Numbered from the stretch's first letter, positions 1 through 5,120 are shown. The stretch: 7,540 bases of DNA from Chloroflexota bacterium (GCA_026389735.1 JAPLHH010000049.1:1-7540); one strand, 5' to 3'. Numbers and translations are program-made. The notes: generated by a model not told the origin, from the letters alone.

Positions 1-762
1 CACCGGGTTGCCCTTCTTATCGAAGGCGACCGTGATCTTGCCCATTCTCTCACGTAGGTCGGCCAGGTCTCTTACGATGGACAGCATGGCCATCAGCTCT
101 GAGCTGACAGCGATACCAAACTTGGACTGCATCAGGAAGCCGTCCATTTTCCCGCCCATGCCTATGATTATGTTCCGGAGGCTCTGGGCGCAGAAGTCGA
201 TTATCCATCCCATTTCTACGCGGGTGGGGTCAACATCCAGTCGGCGGAGGTTACGCTTGGCCAGCTCGGCATCATCATAGTTACGCTCATGCTGCATCCT
301 GGAGGTAAGTGCCACCATGGCCAGGTTATGGGCGTTCATGATATCGTTGATGTCGCCGGTAAGCCCCATGGAGAATTCGGTCATGGGGATAAGCAGGGCG
401 TTGCCACCGCCGGCAGCTGTTCCCTTGATATTCATGGTGGGACCGCCGGATGGCTGGCGTATACAACCGCCCACATTCTTACCTCGCTTGCTCATGCCCT
501 CGAGGATACCCATTGTAGTTGTCGTTTTGCCTTCCCCCAATGGTGTTGGGGTGATGGCAGTTACCTCGATGTACTTGCCGTCCGGCCTCTTCTTAAGCCG
601 CTCGATGATCTTCATGAAATCGAGTTTACACAACCTCCCGTAGGGAATTATCTCATCCTTTTGCAGGCTGAGCTTCTCCCGCCACTCGTCCGGGGTTGGC
701 ATGTTCTTTTCGGCCGCCTCTGAAATCTGCCAGTCCTTCAATTTTGTGGCATCATAAGCCAT
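1..762 (-). CDS. fhs: formate--tetrahydrofolate ligase, N-terminal 254 codons (truncated by window edge)
   Basis: ATP-dependent ligation of formate to tetrahydrofolate, giving 10-formyl-THF: the entry step of the methyl branch of the Wood-Ljungdahl pathway and a C1 supply for purines. It is a cytosolic enzyme. Seen: the reading frame is open from an ATG at 762 to base 1 (254 codons), about half of the family's usual 550-600 residues. Residues about 71-81 are the family P-loop [11 protein letters not shown]. Next comes an [19 protein letters not shown] block (about 98-116) and then the [15 protein letters not shown] segment, all hallmarks of this enzyme. The start is fixed by AGGAGG at 771-776, nine bases upstream. 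It lies 79 bp downstream of folD on the same strand, so the two are probably co-transcribed, with a hairpin between them that may tune read-through. Identification is very secure; only the C-terminal half is unseen. Confidence 0.96.
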   Translation of the reverse strand, partial: MAYDATKLKDWQISEAAEKNMPTPDEWREKLSLQKDEIIPYGRLCKLDFMKIIERLKKRPDGKYIEVTAITPTPLGEGKTTTTMGILEGMSKRGKNVGGCIRQPSGGPTMNIKGTAAGGGNALLIPMTEFSMGLTGDINDIMNAHNLAMVALTSRMQHERNYDDAELAKRNLRRLDVDPTRVEMGWIIDFCAQSLRNIIIGMGGKMDGFLMQSKFGIAVSSELMAMLSIVRDLADLRERMGKITVAFDKKGNPV

Positions 763-805
763 GTAGTATAACCTCCTTATGTTTTTTTATTTATGCTAGA
801 TAGCC

Positions 806-840
806 AAAAAGACTTAAGCCTTTTGTCAGGCTGTTGTCTT
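806..840 (-). terminator. terminator-like hairpin between folD and fhs
   Basis: On the minus strand, just after the folD stop, AAGAC (840-836) can pair with GTCTT (813-809) around an inner AGCCT/AGGCT stem (832-828 with 821-817, six-base loop). A T run (810-806) follows. This has the shape of an intrinsic terminator but with a 3x3 internal loop, so it could be only partly effective and set the folD:fhs ratio. fhs has its own strong Shine-Dalgarno downstream of it. The fold was judged by eye. Confidence 0.45.
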
Positions 841-841
841 T

Positions 842-1732
842 CTAACTTATTATCCCTGCTTTTCTTTCGGCTGCCTCTACAGTGTTCATCAGCAACATAG
901 TTACGGTCATAGGGCCAACACCACCAGGCACCGGCGTGATGGCTGCAGCCTTTTCTTTAACGGCTTCGAAATCAACATCACCCACAAGGCGAAAGCCCTT
1001 TTCCTTGGTCTTGTCTTCAACGCGGTTGACGCCGACATCGATGACCACGGCATCATCCCTGACCATGTCCGCAGTTATCGCTTTAGGGCTGCCCATGGCT
1101 GCTACTACAATATCGGCCTGTCTTGAGAAGTAACCAATATCTTTAGTCCCAGTGTGGCATATAGTGACAGTAGCATTAGCCCCCTTCTTCTTCTGCATCA
1201 GGATGCCTGCCAGTGGCTTACCCACGAGATTGCTCCTGCCACAGATGACAACATGTTTGCCCTCAGGGCTATTACCGCTTCTAATCAACAACTCCTGAAC
1301 TCCGTGAGGCGTACAGGGCAGAGGGCAAGGCTCACCTCGCAGCAGTTTACCGACGTTTATGGGATGGAAGCCGTCCACGTCTTTTTCTGCAGAAATGTAA
1401 CTAATTACCTTGTCAGTGCTGATGTGCTTGGGCAAGGGCAGTTGAACCAGAATGCCATGGAACTTGGAGTCTTTGTTCAATTTGTCAACTGTCTGCAGAA
1501 CCTTTTCCTCTGGCGTATCGGCTGGCAGGCGGATGGTCTCTTCATGCATTCCGATTTCTTCAGCACCTTTAGCTTTGGCAGTAACATAGGATATAGAGGC
1601 TGGGTCTTCTCCGACTAGTACTACAGCTAGCGCCGGAGTTATTCCTTTCTCCTTTAATTTCTTTACTCTCTCCTTTAGTTCTCCGCGGATTTGGGCAGCT
1701 ACCTCAGTGCCGCTGATAATCTTTGCTGTCAT
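842..1732 (-). CDS. folD: bifunctional methylene-THF dehydrogenase / methenyl-THF cyclohydrolase
   Basis: Interconverts 10-formyl-THF, 5,10-methenyl-THF and 5,10-methylene-THF (NADP-dependent dehydrogenase plus cyclohydrolase), directly downstream of formate-THF ligase in the C1 pathway. It is cytosolic and usually homodimeric. Seen: 296 residues, close to the family norm. The first signature VGEDPASISYVTAK carries Tyr49 and Lys53, matching the catalytic Tyr/Lys pair of E. coli FolD. VQLPLP contains Gln97, and KDVDGFHP contains Asp120. The nucleotide-binding motif GRSNLVGKP is at 165-173 and the C-terminal PVPGGVGPMT at about 267-276. A short basic KKKG insertion precedes the second Rossmann strand (181-184), as seen in several anaerobe FolDs. 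The ATG at 1732 is preceded by GGGAGGAG (about 1741-1748, 8-base gap). It is first gene of a folD-fhs pair; the nearest good promoter seen is at 2072-2101, which would give a long leader. Confidence 0.97.
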   Translation of the reverse strand: MTAKIISGTEVAAQIRGELKERVKKLKEKGITPALAVVLVGEDPASISYVTAKAKGAEEIGMHEETIRLPADTPEEKVLQTVDKLNKDSKFHGILVQLPLPKHISTDKVISYISAEKDVDGFHPINVGKLLRGEPCPLPCTPHGVQELLIRSGNSPEGKHVVICGRSNLVGKPLAGILMQKKKGANATVTICHTGTKDIGYFSRQADIVVAAMGSPKAITADMVRDDAVVIDVGVNRVEDKTKEKGFRLVGDVDFEAVKEKAAAITPVPGGVGPMTVTMLLMNTVEAAERKAGIIS

Positions 1733-1996
1733 GTCGTTTTCTCCTCCCTATTACTGAAGGCTATTTAATTTACCTCGGCTTGAAATTCAGATTTAACTCA
1801 TATTACCAATAATTCTCACCTCCAGTTCACTCTTGCTATTTTACTCTTGCCTCAGATTTCATTGTAGGGAAAATCCCACAGCTTTCTCGCTTATCACAAC
1901 AACCAAGACGGTAACCTATGGGCTTAAACGCAGCTGATGTCAAAGCTCTTGAATGTTTGATTGAGAGGTTAAAGACCGAGCTGCAGCCACAATAGT

Positions 1997-2054
1997 AAGC
2001 TCGGGGTTAGGAGTGTAATTAACTAAAGCCGCTTTCACACAACTCTCCGAGCTT
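1997..2054 (-). other. long inverted repeat, possible structured leader RNA
   Basis: AAGCTCGG at 1997-2004 is the exact reverse complement of CCGAGCTT at 2047-2054. Further partial pairing is possible inside (GTGT with ACAC, and purine/pyrimidine tracts). On the minus strand this structure would form within about 10 nt of the predicted transcription start (about 2065) of the leader running to folD. It could be a 5' stabilising hairpin or part of a cis-regulatory RNA. I cannot match it to a known riboswitch class. Confidence 0.3.
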
Positions 2055-2071
2055 TACCTTGCCAAAGCTGG

Positions 2072-2101
2072 ATTATACCATGCACAATCAGGGAAAGACA
2101 A
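2072..2101 (-). promoter_or_regulatory. extended -10 promoter toward folD-fhs
   Basis: On the minus strand TTGTCT (2101-2096), an 18-base spacer ending in TGG, and a perfect TATAAT (2077-2072) form a sigma-70-type promoter with an extended -10. Start of transcription would be near 2065, giving a leader of about 330 nt before the folD ATG. A second, weaker candidate lies closer to folD: TTGACA (1943-1938) with CATAGG 17 bases on. Confidence 0.5.
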
Positions 2102-2241
2102 GCGAGAAAATGCTGTCTTTGGATAGGTGTTTTGAGCCACTTTACACTCTCTTTATGTTTCTGCTCTTTAGATTCCCGGAATTGACGTACTTCGACCTCA
2201 TCGGAGGCAACTGCTCTAATGGCATAATGGTACAATGGTAT

Positions 2242-2249
2242 AATTGTAT
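2242..2249 (+). repeat. left target-site duplication of the IS1595-type element
   Basis: AATTGTAT at 2242-2249 is repeated exactly, in the same orientation, at 4400-4407. Eight bases is the duplication length known for the IS1595 family. Both copies lie exactly 14 bases outside a CTTGAC motif that points inward from each end. Confidence 0.65.
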
Positions 2250-2269
2250 AAGGCTATTATATACTTGAC
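2250..2269 (+). repeat. left terminal inverted repeat (imperfect)
   Basis: These 20 bases end in CTTGAC and start directly after the AATTGTAT copy. Their counterpart is the reverse complement of 4380-4399. The outer part aligns only with a one-base gap. The last five bases contribute to the -35 box of the transposase promoter. Confidence 0.5.
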
Positions 2270-2293
2270 AAACCCATAAATCTGTGCTACACT
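2265..2293 (+). promoter_or_regulatory. transposase promoter, -35 box inside the element's left end
   Basis: Perfect TTGACA (2265-2270), a 17-base spacer, and TACACT (2288-2293). Transcription would start near 2300, only a few bases before the AAAGGAG ribosome binding site at 2302-2308, so the leader is very short. The -35 box overlaps the terminal repeat. Confidence 0.75.
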
Positions 2294-2315
2294 TATACTA
2301 TAAAGGAGTGTAGCC

Positions 2316-3215
2316 ATGAATACCAAGAGACTAAACAAAGCCATATTCCTCAACGAAGACGAGGCTCGTGAATACCTAGAGCAATTACGCTGGCCTAAGG
2401 GTGCTGTTTGCCCGCATTGTAAGAGAATCGGGGCATATAAACTACGGCCCAAGACCGATTCAAAAAGTCCAGTACGTAACGGTGTCTGGAAATGCAAGTT
2501 CTGTCGAAAACAATTTACAGTCACCGTAGGCACTATCTTTGAAGATAGTCATATTCCTATCTATCAGTGGCTATCGGCTATCCAGTTCCTTTGTTCAAGC
2601 AAAAAGGGCATAAGTGCTCATCAGTTACACAGAATGCTACACATCACATATAAGTCCGCTTGGTTCATGGCTCACAGGATACGTTATGCTATGGGTGAAT
2701 CCCCATTGGCCGAAAAGTTACAAGGCATAGTTGAGGCAGATGAGACTTATATCGGCGGCAAGGCTCACGGTAAGCGAGGCCGTGGTGCAGAGAATAAAGT
2801 GCCGGTATTTGCTCTAGTTCAGCGTGGCGGTGAAGTCCGTTCATTCAAGACAGAACAAGTCACGGCAAAAAACCTCAGAGCAATGATACGAAAACACGTA
2901 GCCAAAAACTCTACTATTATGACCGATGAGTTTCCAGCCTATAAGGGACTAGATAGGGAATTTGCCGACCATCAAACTGTTAGTCATGGTACAAAGGAAT
3001 ATGTGAGAGGAAATGTCCACGTCAATAGCGCCGAAGGCTACTTCGCAATTCTAAAAAGGGGCATAATCGGTACTTATCATCATATATCAAAACAGCACCT
3101 TGACCAGTACCTTAACGAGTTTAACTTCAGATATAATAGCCGAAAGGTTGATGATGAGTTTAGGATGGCAATGGCGGTAGAACAGACAAGCGGTAAAAGG
3201 TTAATGCTACGATGA
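2316..3215 (+). CDS. IS1595-family (ISXO2-like) transposase
   Basis: DDE-type transposase that would cut and rejoin the ends of the surrounding element. Seen in 299 residues: an N-terminal zinc ribbon with Cys32-x2-Cys35 and Cys60-x2-Cys63; a helix-turn-helix-like segment around 96-125 (SAHQLHRMLHITYKSAW); then the ISXO2-like catalytic domain with EADETYIGG (Asp142), IMTDEF (Asp204) and VNSAEG (Asn237, Glu240), followed by LKRGIIGTYHHIS and a conserved FRYNSR near the end. Length and motif order fit an intact IS1595-family protein, with no frameshift or internal stop. The start is supported by AAAGGAG 7 bases upstream. It converges with the toxin-antitoxin operon. Catalytic residues are present, so the element may still be active if its ends are intact. 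Confidence 0.95.
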   Translation: MNTKRLNKAIFLNEDEAREYLEQLRWPKGAVCPHCKRIGAYKLRPKTDSKSPVRNGVWKCKFCRKQFTVTVGTIFEDSHIPIYQWLSAIQFLCSSKKGISAHQLHRMLHITYKSAWFMAHRIRYAMGESPLAEKLQGIVEADETYIGGKAHGKRGRGAENKVPVFALVQRGGEVRSFKTEQVTAKNLRAMIRKHVAKNSTIMTDEFPAYKGLDREFADHQTVSHGTKEYVRGNVHVNSAEGYFAILKRGIIGTYHHISKQHLDQYLNEFNFRYNSRKVDDEFRMAMAVEQTSGKRLMLR

Positions 3216-3219
3216 CTTG

Positions 3220-3393
3220 TCAGGAAGTTCTAGGTTTAACTTCCTTGTAATCTTTTTCGGGTTTAACTTGGAGTATATATCGGGTTGCCTCTTCAAAATC
3301 AAGAGGGTGTAATGTTAGTTCTTGCTTCTTAACTACATTCCGCTTTAATGTATCGCTATTTTGTTCTTGTTTACTTCGTGCCTTCATTTTCAT
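3220..3393 (-). CDS. 57-aa small protein, third gene of the passenger operon
   Basis: An ORF missed by usual length cut-offs. It starts at ATG 3393 (alternative ATG at 3387) inside the last codons of the 99-aa gene, overlaps it by 23 bases in another frame, and ends with TGA at 3220, 4 bp from the transposase stop. The product is lysine-rich: a basic start (MKMKARSKQEQ), a central block LTLHPLDFEEATRYILQVKP that looks like a real amphipathic helix, and a charged tail (EKDYKEVKPRTS). Composition is protein-like throughout. The overlapping arrangement repeats that of the upstream pair, suggesting translational coupling; no clear Shine-Dalgarno is present. I do not recognise a named family. It could be an accessory part of the toxin-antitoxin module or a nucleic-acid-binding peptide; neither is shown. 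Confidence 0.6.
   Translation of the reverse strand: MKMKARSKQEQNSDTLKRNVVKKQELTLHPLDFEEATRYILQVKPEKDYKEVKPRTS
3222..3257 (+). terminator. possible transposase terminator inside the convergent small gene
   Basis: AGGAAGTT (3222-3229), an 8-base loop and AACTTCCT (3238-3245) make a perfect 8-bp stem. A T-rich tail with five Ts at 3253-3257 follows. It lies 7 bases after the transposase stop. The stem is A/T-rich and the T run starts 7 bases late, so termination may be weak. The same bases encode the C-terminus of the 57-aa protein on the other strand. Confidence 0.38.
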
Positions 3394-3670
3394 CTGCCGT
3401 TTCTGCTATTTCTATCCCTAATAATTCGACTTGATTTTCATCAAATTTATACCATATTATCACACTAGGAGCCTCAGGCCAAGGGTCAGTTTTTACTCCG
3501 AATAGACCTGTATTCCCGTGTCGTGTAAAAGATTCTGGCCTACGAGCTAAGGCCCAGAATACACCCCTTAGTTGCTCATCTAGCCTTTTACTATCTGGCT
3601 CAATCTTTGCTTTTTGCTCTGTGAATGTTGGGGATTCTTTTATGTCACGGGCTTTAAATTGCCCATTCAT
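3371..3670 (-). CDS. putative RelE/ParE-like toxin partnered with Panacea antitoxin
   Basis: A 99-aa protein encoded immediately after the Panacea gene, overlapping its end by 17 bases (3654-3670). The start ATG at 3670 has no clear Shine-Dalgarno, so translation is likely coupled to the upstream gene. Seen: a basic/charged N-terminus; a helix LDEQLRGVFWALARRPESF; then a beta-rich half TGLFGVKTDPW, SVIIWYKFDENQVELLGIE; and an acidic tail. The order helix, then 'lfgvk...', then 'viWYkfd...vellgI' resembles the RelE/ParE fold, and Panacea antitoxins are known to pair with many unrelated toxin folds including such RNases. Inference: the toxin of the pair. The catalytic residues of classical RelE are not obvious, so the fold is tentative although the gene itself is convincing. 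Confidence 0.7.
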   Translation of the reverse strand: MNGQFKARDIKESPTFTEQKAKIEPDSKRLDEQLRGVFWALARRPESFTRHGNTGLFGVKTDPWPEAPSVIIWYKFDENQVELLGIEIAETADENEGTK

Positions 3671-4214
3671 ATTGTCTTGCTAATTGCAAACCACGCTGAA
3701 TTTCTGATTCATTTAATGGCTCATCGCAAATAAATACCGTTTCATACGGTATATCCTCTTTAAGATTAGCAAGCTTCACCCCAGTCTCATGGTGAGACAT
3801 GAGTGCTAAATCTGTACCACTAGCACCACAAGCTCCTTCGATAACTTCGTCAACTATTGCTATCTCTTGTGCAGTAAACTCTGTTAAATCTGCTTCACGG
3901 AGAGGAACAACACGATGTTGCGGATGTCCAAATCTAACCTTTTTATGGATAGCAATATCGCCATCACTTTCCATTGCTTCTCGAATTGGCATCATACATC
4001 TAGGTGCAGGCCCCTTCGGTAATCTAAAGTATGGCGAGCCTGTAATAGGCTTTCCCGATTGACCATAAGCTATAAAGTCTGCATAGAAAAATATTTTGTT
4101 CAATTTAAGTGCTCCATAGTCTGGGTCATCGGAGCATTTATCAGCAACATACAAAACTAATTCTTTGAATTTCTTTTCATCAAATTTAATTTCTTTTACA
4201 TTGATTTTACCCAT
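3654..4214 (-). CDS. Panacea-domain (DUF4065, SocA/GepA-like) putative antitoxin
   Basis: First gene of the minus-strand operon, 186 aa. The Panacea core is seen early: GALKLNKIFFYADFIAYG (about 34-51), GKPITGSPYFRLPKGPAP (about 54-71). This is the usual 'KL.KlfYyaD...yG.pitg..y....GPvP' pattern of the DUF4065 domain found in SocA-type and PanA antitoxins. The domain is known to neutralise diverse toxins, and the partner is normally adjacent, as here. Start choice: ATG at 4214 is placed 8 bases after AAGGAGG (4223-4229); the in-frame GTG at 4223 lies within the Shine-Dalgarno itself and is rejected. A strong promoter lies 143 bases upstream at 4357-4384 with an inverted repeat across its -35, which fits autoregulation. 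No separate DNA-binding domain is evident, so the repressor role is uncertain. Confidence 0.85.
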   Translation of the reverse strand: MGKINVKEIKFDEKKFKELVLYVADKCSDDPDYGALKLNKIFFYADFIAYGQSGKPITGSPYFRLPKGPAPRCMMPIREAMESDGDIAIHKKVRFGHPQHRVVPLREADLTEFTAQEIAIVDEVIEGACGASGTDLALMSHHETGVKLANLKEDIPYETVFICDEPLNESEIQRGLQLARQYEWAI

Positions 4215-4356
4215 TTTTATCACCTCCTTCTTTTTTAATTTCGGGCATACTGAAATATAGGAGGCTCACATAAAACCTTTATCAAATTTACTAACAGTGT
4301 TCATATTCCTCGGTTTTCCGCGCTACTTGGGCATTTTTACACGGTTATTACATTCA

Positions 4357-4384
4357 ATTATAGCATATTTGTGCGAAAAGTCAA
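4357..4384 (-). promoter_or_regulatory. promoter of the Panacea operon
   Basis: Minus strand: TTGACT (4384-4379), a 16-base spacer, and perfect TATAAT (4362-4357). Start near 4350 gives a leader of about 135 nt before the ATG at 4214. The -35 overlaps the right terminal repeat, mirroring the transposase promoter at the other end. Confidence 0.8.
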
Positions 4385-4392
4385 GGACTTTT
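4376..4392 (-). promoter_or_regulatory. palindromic operator candidate over the -35 box
   Basis: AAAAGTC (4376-4382), AAG, GACTTTT (4386-4392): a perfect 7-bp inverted repeat that covers the whole -35 hexamer of the operon promoter. A dimeric repressor bound here would block the promoter; because the site lies in the element's end it could equally affect transposase binding. Confidence 0.4.
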
Positions 4393-4399
4393 AGCTTCG
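4380..4399 (-). repeat. right terminal inverted repeat (imperfect)
   Basis: Read inward from 4399 this is CGAAGCTAAAAGTCCTTGAC. It shares CTTGAC at the same 14-base offset and an AAGCTA/AGGCTA block with the left end. It abuts the second AATTGTAT copy. Confidence 0.5.
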
Positions 4400-4407
4400 A
4401 ATTGTAT
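4400..4407 (+). repeat. right target-site duplication of the IS1595-type element
   Basis: Second exact copy of AATTGTAT, 2150 bp from the first. It lies 23 bp upstream of the protease gene's -35 box, so the insertion left that promoter intact. Confidence 0.65.
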
Positions 4408-4430
4408 CTAATTATTTCGCAACTTTCCCA

Positions 4431-4458
4431 TTGACAGCTTCTGATCTGGTGCTATAAT
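4431..4458 (+). promoter_or_regulatory. consensus sigma-70 promoter of the ClpP-like gene
   Basis: Perfect TTGACA (4431-4436), 16-base spacer, perfect TATAAT (4453-4458). The start would be near 4465, right at the GAGGAGG ribosome binding site (4466-4472), leaving almost no leader. Confidence 0.85.
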
Positions 4459-4477
4459 TTGAATTGAGGAGGATGTG

Positions 4478-5050
4478 ATGGATATACCACAGGATGCCCC
4501 TATCGTTTATGTTAGCTTTTCCGCGGAAATCAATGCCAGTACAACTGAAAGTCTTATAGCAGTAATGTCCAACTGTGCCAATAAAGGGGTTAAGAAGGTT
4601 TACCTTCTTTTGTCAACTCCGGGCGGTTTCACAATGAATGGGCTGAATCTTTACAATGTTTTGATGGGGATGCCATTTGAACTAATCATCCACAATGTTG
4701 GTAATGTTGATTCAATCGGTAATGCTATTTTTCTTGCTGGAACGACGAGGTATGCGACAAATAGTGCCACTTTTATGTTCCATGGTGTGGCTGTCGGAAG
4801 TGAACAGAAGCAACGGCTGGAAGAAAAAGACCTTCGTGAGCGGCTTACGAATGTTCTAAGTGACCAACGGAGAATCGGGGACATCATTTGCCGGCACACC
4901 CATATCTCTGTCGGGGAATCGGAGCAACTTTTCAGAGAAGCTCAAACTAAAGATGTTAGTTTTGCAGTTGAGAAAGGGATTATTAATGAGATTAGAGATG
5001 TCGAGATCCCCCCTGGCAGTCCCATAATTTCCCTGGTATTCCAGCGCTAG
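4478..5050 (+). CDS. ClpP-fold serine protease (Clp protease proteolytic subunit-like)
   Basis: A 190-aa protein of the ClpP/crotonase fold, about the size of a ClpP monomer. In the numbering from GTG 4475 the likely triad is Ser80 in VDSIGNAIFLAG, His103 in FMFHG and Asp160 in TKDVSF, in the ClpP order and spacing; STPGG (47-51) gives the ClpP-like glycine loop. It departs from housekeeping ClpP: the N-terminal axial loop is short, and the region after His103 is a charged helix (EQKQRLEEKDLRERL) rather than the usual handle sequence. It may therefore be a stand-alone Clp-fold peptidase or serve a different partner. There is no Clp ATPase nearby. ATG 4478 is preferred over GTG 4475 because it gives 5 bases from GAGGAGG rather than 2. 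It is a single-gene unit with its own strong promoter. Housekeeping ClpP cannot be excluded. Confidence 0.88.
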   Translation: MDIPQDAPIVYVSFSAEINASTTESLIAVMSNCANKGVKKVYLLLSTPGGFTMNGLNLYNVLMGMPFELIIHNVGNVDSIGNAIFLAGTTRYATNSATFMFHGVAVGSEQKQRLEEKDLRERLTNVLSDQRRIGDIICRHTHISVGESEQLFREAQTKDVSFAVEKGIINEIRDVEIPPGSPIISLVFQR

Positions 5051-5074
5051 GGCGTCTAATTCAATTTGTTCCAT
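4856..5074 (-). pseudogene. possible stump of a gene, antisense to the 3' end of the protease gene
   Basis: On the minus strand an ATG at 5074 has a well-spaced GGAGG (5087-5083, 8-base gap) and a promoter just upstream (5092-5120). The frame runs 72 codons, to 4856. Only the first 15 or so residues (MEQIELDALALEYQG) look protein-like; beyond that the frame runs antisense through the protease gene and reads like noise. Most simply this is the preserved start region of a gene whose body was replaced. A true overlapping antisense gene is possible. No family is recognised. Confidence 0.3.
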
Positions 5075-5091
5075 TGTGTATTCCTCCAATG

Positions 5092-5120
5092 ATAGTAATT
5101 AGTAAAATTGAAATTGTCAA
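5092..5120 (-). promoter_or_regulatory. minus-strand promoter firing into the protease gene
   Basis: Perfect TTGACA (5120-5115), 17-base spacer, and TACTAT (5097-5092). A start near 5085 would fall on the GGAGG at 5087-5083. This is the same very short leader layout as the transposase and protease promoters. It may yield an antisense transcript against the protease mRNA. Confidence 0.5.

Larger units (their letters stand above)
1733..2241. other. 509-bp intergenic region without a convincing gene
   Basis: No ORF here has both a ribosome binding site and protein-like composition. Contents: the folD Shine-Dalgarno; a minus-strand promoter (2072-2101); a long inverted repeat (1997-2054); two copies of ACTCTTGC (1829-1836 and 1843-1850); and a 25-codon plus-strand ORF at 1918-1995 (helix-like, starting MGLNAADVKALE, no Shine-Dalgarno). 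A 66-codon minus-strand frame (2035-2235, TTG start) has a charged stretch, SDEVEVRQFRESKEQKHKES, that could be a gene remnant, but its second half is not protein-like. I do not call either ORF. Confidence 0.5.
2250..4399 (+). mobile_element. IS1595-type transposon carrying a Panacea toxin-antitoxin operon
   Basis: A 2150-bp unit bounded by an exact 8-bp direct repeat. Inside are an IS1595/ISXO2-like transposase on the plus strand and three convergent minus-strand passenger genes. The left end begins AAGGCTATTATATACTTGAC; the right end, read inward, begins CGAAGCTAAAAGTCCTTGAC. With one gap these share (A)AGCTA-like and CTTGAC blocks, and CTTGAC sits 14 bases in on both sides. The match is imperfect, so the ends are inferred chiefly from the duplication and the symmetry. 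Support from gene packing: the transposase stop and the last passenger stop are only 4 bp apart, leaving no room for a right terminal repeat before the operon. IS1595-family elements are known to carry passenger genes, so this arrangement fits the family. Confidence 0.7.

Noticed and set aside
289..723. Long plus-strand ORF opposite fhs
   Set aside because: Shadow frame of a clear formate-THF ligase; composition is not protein-like and there is no ribosome binding site.
1154..1618. 154-codon plus-strand ORF opposite folD
   Set aside because: Shadow of folD, whose motifs are complete in the minus-strand frame.
1796..1815. Leader peptide after GGAGGTGA upstream of folD
   Set aside because: The only frames are a few codons long with start codons inside or without proper spacing to the Shine-Dalgarno.
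1997..2054. THF riboswitch upstream of folD
   Set aside because: A GGAGAG start resembles the class, but the conserved THF core and pairing could not be found.
2035..2235. 66-codon minus-strand ORF with TTG start
   Set aside because: No Shine-Dalgarno, the second half is not protein-like, and it contains the TATAAT promoter. At most a remnant; noted under the intergenic region.
2059..2268. 69-codon plus-strand ORF running into the mobile element's left end
   Set aside because: Crosses the element boundary, lacks a ribosome binding site and looks random.
3259..3280. GGGTTT...AGTATATA as the right terminal repeat of a shorter element, matching TATATACT...AAACCC at 2257-2275
   Set aside because: Pairs partly with the left end but needs gaps, has no flanking 8-bp repeat, and would cut the 57-aa gene; the AATTGTAT-bounded solution is better.
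3288..3306. CCTCTT/AAGAGG hairpin as a right end or terminator
   Set aside because: Only 6 bp, no T run, and it lies within the 57-aa coding frame.
4215..4223. GTG at 4223 as start of the Panacea gene
   Set aside because: The GTG lies inside the AAGGAGG-TGA ribosome binding site; ATG 4214 has the correct 8-base spacing.
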